Below the pieces are notes generated by a model. That model had not been told where the DNA came from, ran no database searches, and was given only the letters and a program-made list of their open reading frames with translations. A program made the position numbers and the translations under genes. Shown in pieces: positions 33,052-38,212 of a stretch of DNA of 38,212 nucleotides (the stretch's first letter is position 1; every line of letters begins with the position of its first letter). The stretch is from an uncultured Gemmatimonadota bacterium (GTDB lineage: Bacteria > Gemmatimonadota > Gemmatimonadetes > Gemmatimonadales > Gemmatimonadaceae), in the NCBI GenBank assembly GCA_946480295.1, contig CAMLIT010000031.1, positions 1 to 38,212 of the forward strand, given 5' to 3'.

Positions 33052-33299
33052 GTCCTTTCAATTCGCGTCGTCTCTGTGGAAGCTGGCTGGGTAGAGGGGT
33101 CGGCGGTGGCGTGAATACGACGCGCTCTCGCCCACGAGGAACGATCCGTGGCATCCGTGACCTCAGTCGAATCCGTGTTCCCCACTCCATATGCGTGCCC
33201 GACCGAGCACCTCGCGCACGGCGCGACGAGGCCAGCCCGGGCTCGTCCCTCGTCGCTCGCCCCGCATCCCCACCGCTTCCCGCCCCCCGCTCCCCTCGA

Positions 33300-33332
33300 T
33301 ATAGTTAACACATGCAACAATTGTCGCGTGTG
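33300..33332 (+). promoter_or_regulatory. marR promoter and operator overlapping its start codon
   Basis: A -10 element TATAGT (33300-33305) places transcription at the A of the ATG (33312), giving a leaderless mRNA. Overlapping it, a 24-bp dyad (33309-33332) pairs at 10 of 12 positions around the perfect core ACAATTGT, with outer arms CACA and TGTG. The position implies autorepression by MarR of the whole marR-MFS-LLM operon. Confidence 0.65.
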
Positions 33333-33860
33333 AACCAACCCGCGGGGCGGCCGGTGGCGGCACGGCGGACCGGGCGGGGGGCCGCGGACCGGGACCGGTG
33401 CGCCGCGGCGGTGCTCGAGCTCGGACTGGTCGTCTCGCGGTTCGTGCGCGCCGGGATGTGGCAGCTGCGCCCCGCCGGGCTCACCGTCAACCAGTTCCGC
33501 GCGCTCACCTTCCTGAACGCCTACCCGGAGGGCTCGCCCTCCGAGCTCGCCGAATACCTCATGCTCAGCCGGCCCGCTGTGTCGCGGCTCGTCGACGAGC
33601 TGGTGACGCGGCGCCTGCTCTCCCGCCGCCCCGCGGCCGACGACCGGCGCCGCGTCGGCCTCAGCCTCACCGCCACCGGCCGCAAGCACCTCGACGACTA
33701 CTTCGCCGCCGCGCGCCAGCTCGTCGCAGAACGGCTCGCGCCGCTCTCTCCGGGCGAGCGCGCCGGCGTCACCGACGCCGTGGAGCTCGTCCGCGCGCAC
33801 TTCGACGCGCCGCGCCGGCTCGGCGCCCCGCGTGGAGGGAGGAAGCGGGGCCAATCGTGA
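33312..33860 (+). CDS. MarR-family transcriptional regulator
   Basis: 182 aa. Winged helix-turn-helix features: LTVNQFRALTFLNAYPEGSP, SELAEYLMLSRPAVSRLVDE, and a wing with RRPAADDRRRVGLSLTATGR. The first ~30 residues are an Arg-rich extension. The ATG lies inside its own predicted operator and the transcript is probably leaderless. First gene of a three-gene operon; the stop overlaps the GTG of the efflux gene (GTGA). MarR proteins are released from DNA by small aromatic or oxidising compounds; the ligand here is unknown but is probably an efflux or LLM-enzyme substrate. Confidence 0.9.
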   Translation: MQQLSRVNQPAGRPVAARRTGRGAADRDRCAAAVLELGLVVSRFVRAGMWQLRPAGLTVNQFRALTFLNAYPEGSPSELAEYLMLSRPAVSRLVDELVTRRLLSRRPAADDRRRVGLSLTATGRKHLDDYFAAARQLVAERLAPLSPGERAGVTDAVELVRAHFDAPRRLGAPRGGRKRGQS

Positions 33861-35407
33861 GCGACGCCGGCAATCGCAAGTGGATCATCGCCGGCACGGT
33901 GATGATCGGGAACATCATGGCCGTGCTCGACTCGAGCATCGTCAACGTCGCCCTGCCGGACATGGCGGGGAACCTCGGCGCGACGATCGAGGAGATCACC
34001 TGGGTCGTCACCGGCTACATCCTCGCCAACGTCCTCATCATGCCGATCGTCGGCATGCTGAGCTCGCGCTTCGGCCGCAAGAACCTCTACACCTTCGCCA
34101 TCGCCGTCTTCACCGGCGCGTCCATGCTGTGCGGCCTCGCCGGCAGCCTGGAGGCGATGGTGTGCTACCGCGTGCTCCAGGGGCTCGCCGGCGGCGTCCT
34201 CGTCACCGTGCCGCAGGCCATCCTGCGCGAGAGCTTCCCGCAACACGAGCAGGGGGTCGCGATGGGCGTCTACGGCATGGGCGTCGTGCTCGCGCCCGCG
34301 ATCGGCCCGACCCTCGGCGGATGGATCACGGACCAGTACACCTGGCCGTGGGTGTTCTTCATCAACGTCCCGGTCGGGATCCTCAACATCTTCATGGTGC
34401 AGCGGCTGATCGAGGATCCGCCGTACCTCGAGCGCACGAAGGCGAAGATGGACCTCCTCGGCCTCGGCTGGATGATCGCCGGCCTCGGCGCCTTCCAGCT
34501 CATGCTGGAGGAGGGGGGAAAGGACGACTGGTTCGAGTCGACGTTCATCGTCCGCCTCGCCGTGATCGCGGCGATCGGGATGGTGCTCTTCATCTGGCGG
34601 GAGCTGACCGCCGAGCGTCCCGCCGTCGACCTGAAGATCCTGCGCAACCTCGGCTTCAGCGCGGCGACCTTCCTCGGCGGCATCATGGGCGCGGGGTTGA
34701 GCGGCGTGCTCTTCATCCTGCCGCTCTTCCTCCAGAACCTGCTCGGCTACACGGCGATGGACTCGGGGCTCGCGCTCATGCCGCGCAGCATCACCATGCT
34801 GTTCGCGATGCCGCTCGCCGGCCGCATGTACAACCGCCTCGGCCCCCGGCTCATGGTCGCCGCCGGCCTCCTGCTCATCGCCTTCGGCTACTGGGAGCTC
34901 GCCCGCCTGACGACGGACGTCGGCTACTGGGACATCGCCTGGCCGCAGGTGTGGCAGGGGCTCGGCTGCAGCCTCCTGTTCGCCGCGCTGAGCACGGCCG
35001 CGCTCGCGTCGGTGCCGAAGGCGCGCATGACCGCCGCGACCGGCTTGTACAACGTCGTGCGGCAGGTGATGGGGAGCATCGGCATCGCGACCGCCGCGAC
35101 GCTGTTGACGCACTCGAAGGCGCAGTACCATACGGTGCTCGCGTCGCGTGCCTCGGGCGTGGTCGCGCAGTCGTGGCTCGCGGGGGTGACCGCGGCGATG
35201 CGCCACCTCGGCGCGGACGCCGCGACGGCGCGCCACCGCGCGCTCGCCCTGCTCGACTTCAGGATCGGGCGGCAGGCGACGGTGCTCGCGTACAACCACA
35301 TCTTCATGCTCGTCGGCATCATGTTCACGACCGCGCTCCCCCTCGTCTTCCTGCTCCAGCGGTCGCACGGCGGCGCGGATGGCGAGGTGGAGATCATGAT
35401 GGACTGA
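33857..35407 (+). CDS. DHA2-family MFS drug efflux transporter (EmrB/QacA-like)
   Basis: 516 aa with a GTG start at 33857. About 14 membrane segments, as expected for the DHA2 group. Signature motifs: MAVLDSSIVNVALPDMAGNL (segment 1), GRKNLYTFAIAVFTGASMLC, YRVLQGLAGGVLVTVPQAIL, and GPTLGGWITDQYTWPWVFFI (motif C region). It should export a lipophilic compound using the proton gradient. EmrB relatives in Gram-negatives usually pair with an EmrA-type membrane-fusion protein and an outer-membrane channel; neither is here, so it may export only to the periplasm or borrow partners. Coupled to MarR at its start and, by a TGATG overlap, to the LLM gene. Confidence 0.92.
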   Translation: MSDAGNRKWIIAGTVMIGNIMAVLDSSIVNVALPDMAGNLGATIEEITWVVTGYILANVLIMPIVGMLSSRFGRKNLYTFAIAVFTGASMLCGLAGSLEAMVCYRVLQGLAGGVLVTVPQAILRESFPQHEQGVAMGVYGMGVVLAPAIGPTLGGWITDQYTWPWVFFINVPVGILNIFMVQRLIEDPPYLERTKAKMDLLGLGWMIAGLGAFQLMLEEGGKDDWFESTFIVRLAVIAAIGMVLFIWRELTAERPAVDLKILRNLGFSAATFLGGIMGAGLSGVLFILPLFLQNLLGYTAMDSGLALMPRSITMLFAMPLAGRMYNRLGPRLMVAAGLLLIAFGYWELARLTTDVGYWDIAWPQVWQGLGCSLLFAALSTAALASVPKARMTAATGLYNVVRQVMGSIGIATAATLLTHSKAQYHTVLASRASGVVAQSWLAGVTAAMRHLGADAATARHRALALLDFRIGRQATVLAYNHIFMLVGIMFTTALPLVFLLQRSHGGADGEVEIMMD

Positions 35408-36447
35408 TGGCCGACGACATCCTTCGCCTGAGCGTGCTCGATCAGTCGCCGGTCGCCGAGGGGTCGACCGGAGCGCAGGCGCTGCGCAACACGATCGACC
35501 TCGCGCGGCTCGCCGAGCGGCTGGGCTACGGGCGCTACTGGGTCGCGGAGCATCACGGCTCGCCGGGGCTCGCCGGCGCCAGTCCCGAGGTGCTCATCGG
35601 CGCGATCGCGGCGGCGACGAGCCGCATCCGCGTCGGCAGCGGCGGCGTCATGCTGCCGCATTACAGTCCGCTCAAGGTGGCCGAGGTGTTCAGCGCGCTC
35701 GGGGGGCTGCATCCGGGGCGGATCGACCTCGGGCTCGGCCGCGCGCCGGGGACGGACGCGACGACCGCGTTCGCGCTCCAGCGCGACCGGCGCGAGCGCG
35801 CGCCCGACGATTTCCCGCACCAGCTCGCGGAGCTGCTCGCCTACTTCGGCGGCGGCTTTCCGGTGGGGCACGCCTTCGCGCGGCTCGGCGCGACGCTGCC
35901 GGGGCGACCGGAGTCGCCGGAGCCGTGGCTGCTCGGCTCGTCGGCGCAGAGCGGACTCTGGGCGGCGGAGCTGGGGCTGCCGTACGCCTTCGCCGACTTC
36001 ATCAACCCGGCCGGAGCGGAGATCGCGCGGCACTATCGCGCGAGCTTCGTCCCGTCGGAGGCCGAGCCGCGGCCACGCGTCATCGTGTGCGCGTGGGCGC
36101 TCTGCGCCGACACGGACGCGGAGGCGGAGCGGCTCGCGGCGAGCCACCGCATGTTGATGCGGCTGCTCTTTCGCGGCCAGCCGATCGCGGTGCCGCCGGT
36201 GGATGTCGCGCTGCGCTTCCTGGCCGAAGACGAGGGGGGCACGTCAGGCGGCCTGCGGCTTCATCCCGCACCCGCGCGGCGGGCGATCGTCGGCACGCCG
36301 GAGCGGGTGCGCGCGGGGCTCGAGCAGGTGGCGCGGGAGTACGCGGCGGACGAGGTCATGGTCGTCACGATCACGTACGACCACGAGGTACGCCGGCGAT
36401 CGTACGAGCTGATCGCCGAGGCGTTCGAGCTGCGGCGCGCGCCCTAG
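35407..36447 (+). CDS. LLM-class flavin-dependent oxidoreductase (MsnO8-like)
   Basis: 346 aa, starting on the last base of the transporter stop codon. It has a luciferase-like monooxygenase barrel with the group's N-terminal features: LRLSVLDQSPVAEGSTGAQA, YWVAEHHGSPGLAGASPEVL, RIRVGSGGVMLPHYSPLKVA, GRIDLGLGRAPGTD, and later PEPWLLGSSAQSGLWAAELG. The subfamily uses FMNH2 (or sometimes F420) to oxidise or reduce small molecules. With a MarR repressor and an efflux pump in the same operon, detoxification of the pumped compound is a reasonable inference. The stop TAG is interlocked with the convergent DksA-like stop in CTAG. Confidence 0.9.
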   Translation: MADDILRLSVLDQSPVAEGSTGAQALRNTIDLARLAERLGYGRYWVAEHHGSPGLAGASPEVLIGAIAAATSRIRVGSGGVMLPHYSPLKVAEVFSALGGLHPGRIDLGLGRAPGTDATTAFALQRDRRERAPDDFPHQLAELLAYFGGGFPVGHAFARLGATLPGRPESPEPWLLGSSAQSGLWAAELGLPYAFADFINPAGAEIARHYRASFVPSEAEPRPRVIVCAWALCADTDAEAERLAASHRMLMRLLFRGQPIAVPPVDVALRFLAEDEGGTSGGLRLHPAPARRAIVGTPERVRAGLEQVAREYAADEVMVVTITYDHEVRRRSYELIAEAFELRRAP

Positions 36448-36848
36448 CCGACGCGCGCCGTCTGCCGCACCGCGCGCTCCGAGTGCTCCGAGCGCTCCTG
36501 GTGGCGCCCGCAGCGCTGGGTCCACGGCACGAACTCCAGCCGCTCCTCGGCGATCTCGGCGCCGCACTTGACGCAGTGCCCATACCGCTCGGGGTGCCGG
36601 TAGAGCAGCCGCAGCGCCGCGTCGATCTCCTGGAGCTCGCGCGTCTCGCGATCGGCGACCAGCGCATCGAGCTGCCGGGCGACGATGGTGCCGGCGTCCT
36701 CCGCGCCGTAGCCCGGACCGAGCACCTCGTCCTCGGCGGCACGCTCGGTCTCGCGGGCGCGCTCGTTCGCGGCCGCGATCGAGGCCGTGAGGTAGCGATG
36801 TTCCGAGAGCAGCCGGCGCTCGAATTTCTTCAGCCTGGATCGCGTCAT
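36444..36848 (-). CDS. DksA/TraR-family zinc-finger protein with CxxC...CxxH
   Basis: 134 aa from ATG 36848, preceded by GGAGGTAAC. An N-terminal helical hairpin (LKKFERRLLSEHRYLTASIA, RETRELQEIDAALRLLYRHP) and a C-terminal finger: CVKCGAEIAEERLEFVPWTQ then RCGRHQE. The usual fourth zinc cysteine is replaced by His, giving C-x2-C-x17-C-x2-H, which can still bind zinc. DksA-type proteins bind the RNA-polymerase secondary channel; short relatives are often stress-induced and many have no known target. The coiled-coil tip Asp pair typical of true DksA is not evident, so regulation of rRNA promoters should not be assumed. Confidence 0.85.
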   Translation of the reverse strand: MTRSRLKKFERRLLSEHRYLTASIAAANERARETERAAEDEVLGPGYGAEDAGTIVARQLDALVADRETRELQEIDAALRLLYRHPERYGHCVKCGAEIAEERLEFVPWTQRCGRHQERSEHSERAVRQTARVG

Positions 36849-37120
36849 CGTTACCTCCAGCTCGAGCCCGTGACGTCCCGCGGCCGTGCGACCCTGGGGC
36901 AGGCCGCGGCGAACGTGGCGGCAAACTAGAAAAGCGCGGAAAGCGCCGACATCGGGCACATTGCGCGGCGCGACGGGCGAAGTCCTCACGCGGACTGTCC
37001 CCACGACGCCCGGCACCGCCCCGCCGAGCGTTTCGCGGACAGCCACTGCGGGTTCGGCCGACTGCCCCCGCCGCGCGGCGCGGCAGATTGCGGATGGCTC
37101 CCGAACATCCGGAGGTTCGC

Positions 37121-38080
37121 ATGGCCAGCACACTCGTCAACGAGTCCGGCGTCGTCGCCGCGCCGGTGTTCGATCCGCTCGGCCGCTCGCAGCTCGCCGG
37201 TGGGCCGTCAGGGGCGGCGCCGGTGGTGGTCGCCATCCACGGGCGTGCGTCCGCCACCGCGGCGCTCCGCGTCGGCGCGGCGATCGCGCGCCGCGATGGG
37301 GAGCCGCTGGAGGTGCTCACGATCGAGGAGCAGCTCACGTCGGGGGTGAAGGGCTTCTGCCTCGACGCCGCGGCGCTGAACGGCGACGTCGTTCGGCAGT
37401 CGGGGGTGCTCGGGACGATTCGCGCGCAGCTCCTCGAAGCGATCGGCGACCAGCCGTGGCGGCTGCACGTGGAGTTCGGGCGCATCGCGCCGAGCATCGC
37501 CCGCGCCGCTCGGGAGATGCAGGCCCGCATCATCGTCGTCGGGCTGGGGAGCGGCCGGCCCGCCGAACGGCTCTTCGGGCGCGAGACGGCGGCGCGGGTG
37601 CTGCGCTACGCCACGGTCCCCGTGCTGGCGGTGCACCAGGAGGCGGCCGGCCTGCCGCATCGGGCCGCGGTCGCCCTGGACTTCTCCGAGCCGAGCCTGC
37701 GCGCCGCGCGCGCCTGTGCCGCCCTCCTCGAGGCGCCCGCGGTGTTGTACCTGCTGCACGTCTCGTCCGCCGCCGACGCCGAGTTTCCGGAGAGCCAGGG
37801 GTGGAAGACGGTGTTCGACGCGGGCGTCCAGGCCACCTTCCAGCACATGACGCAGGAGCTCGCGCGCCCGGGCCTGACGGTGGAGTCGCGGATCCTCGAG
37901 GGGGGCGTGTCGGAGCGGATCGCCGCGTTCGCGCGCGACGAGCGGATGGACCTCATCGCCGCGGGCAGCCACAGCCACGAGGTGGTGGACCGCCTGCTCC
38001 TCGGCAGCGTACCGGCGCAGCTCCTGCGCGGGGCGGACTGCTCGGTGCTGGTGGCGCCGCCGCTGGAGGTGCGGGAGTGA
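37121..38080 (+). CDS. Tandem universal stress protein
   Basis: 319 aa from ATG 37121, with GGAGG five nt upstream; an ATG at 37094 lies in frame but has no ribosome site. Two UspA-type domains: the first (about 35-180) with PVVVAIHGRASATAAL, ARIIVVGLGSGRPAERLFGR and YATVPVLAV; the second (about 190-318) with AAVALDFSEPSLRAARACA, DLIAAGSHSHEVVDRLLLG and the ending LRGADCSVLVAPP. The second domain has the G-x2-x9-G-like loop more completely than the first, so ATP binding is more likely there. Function beyond stress association is unknown. Last gene of the window. Confidence 0.9.
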   Translation: MASTLVNESGVVAAPVFDPLGRSQLAGGPSGAAPVVVAIHGRASATAALRVGAAIARRDGEPLEVLTIEEQLTSGVKGFCLDAAALNGDVVRQSGVLGTIRAQLLEAIGDQPWRLHVEFGRIAPSIARAAREMQARIIVVGLGSGRPAERLFGRETAARVLRYATVPVLAVHQEAAGLPHRAAVALDFSEPSLRAARACAALLEAPAVLYLLHVSSAADAEFPESQGWKTVFDAGVQATFQHMTQELARPGLTVESRILEGGVSERIAAFARDERMDLIAAGSHSHEVVDRLLLGSVPAQLLRGADCSVLVAPPLEVRE

Positions 38081-38212
38081 GCGCGAAGGGCAAAGGAAGA
38101 TCGTAATTGGTCATTGGTACTTCGTAATTGGCGAGCCCCCCGGGGGGGGAGCAAAGTGGAGCACCCCGCCGGCGCCCAAAAAAAAAAAAACAACACCAAA
38201 CAAAAGTTGAAA
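38081..38212. other. Contig end, probably low-quality sequence
   Basis: TCGTAATTGG occurs twice, 21 bp apart, then a C6/G8 run, then a 13-base A run and an A-rich tail unlike the rest of the window. It looks like an assembly end or sequencing error rather than biology; no gene is present. Confidence 0.6.

Larger units (their letters stand above)
32745..33299. other. Gap of ~570 bp without a supported gene
   Basis: Between the DUF892 and MarR starts (divergent). It holds a 7-bp tandem repeat, a cluster of ATTCGC/GCGAAT motifs including a 13-bp inverted repeat, and at the right end the marR promoter. Open frames here read through shadow sequence and look non-coding. Confidence 0.6.

Noticed and set aside
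38081..38212. Transposon or phage end at the right edge (repeats, homopolymers)
   Set aside because: Short duplicated TCGTAATTGG and poly-A look like assembly or read-end artefacts; no terminal inverted repeat or transposase.

Overview
The window is a very GC-rich bacterial chromosome segment (roughly 70% G+C by eye) with tightly packed genes, many 1-4 nt gene overlaps, and several families typical of Gemmatimonadota: an Oar-like TonB-dependent receptor with a C-terminal LTPAQ-type tail, DUF4861, DUF305 plus LVIVD lipoproteins, and a DUF4900 pilus gene. I infer a Gemmatimonadota (Gemmatirosa/Gemmatimonas-like) Gram-negative heterotroph. No rRNA, tRNA, CRISPR array, phage or insertion sequence was seen. 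The last ~130 bases look like a ragged contig end.

Layout. 1-5.2 kb: two minus-strand exported hydrolases, a tandem metallophosphoesterase lipoprotein whose first copy looks catalytically dead, and a GH3 glycosidase with a PA14 insert. 5.3-10.2 kb: a KimA-type potassium transporter, divergent from a KdpE-like response regulator and a shortened KdpD-like kinase, then a VOC protein. 10.4-14.3 kb: three exported lipoproteins (DUF305, LVIVD propeller, YVTN propeller). 14.4-17.0 kb: DUF4861, a TetR repressor and a divergent membrane protein. 17.0-21.7 kb: a TonB-dependent receptor and a divergent TonB-like protein. 21.7-26.7 kb: two small hypotheticals, a HEAT-like protein translationally coupled to an HD-GYP protein, and a convergent AraC-type regulator. 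27.0-32.2 kb: a five-gene operon for a pseudopilin tip set. 32.2-38.1 kb: YciE-like ferritin fold protein, a MarR-MFS-LLM operon, a DksA/TraR-like protein and a tandem universal stress protein.

How the genes may work together. The strongest regulatory signal is a matched pair of operator arrays. Four TTCACG-type hexamers at offsets 0, 11, 32 and 43, followed 10 bp later by a -10 box, lie upstream of kimA. The same array occurs again immediately after the kinase stop codon, in a convergent intergenic region where no promoter would be expected. This suggests a KdpDE-like system that drives the potassium transporter and a second, unannotated transcript. The HEAT-like and HD-GYP proteins appear to share an N-terminal domain and probably act as a pair in signalling. 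The AraC-type regulator, with a degenerate receiver domain, sits between them and the pseudopilin operon. Two local repressors (TetR and MarR) have clear dyad operators, and both appear to be made from leaderless transcripts.
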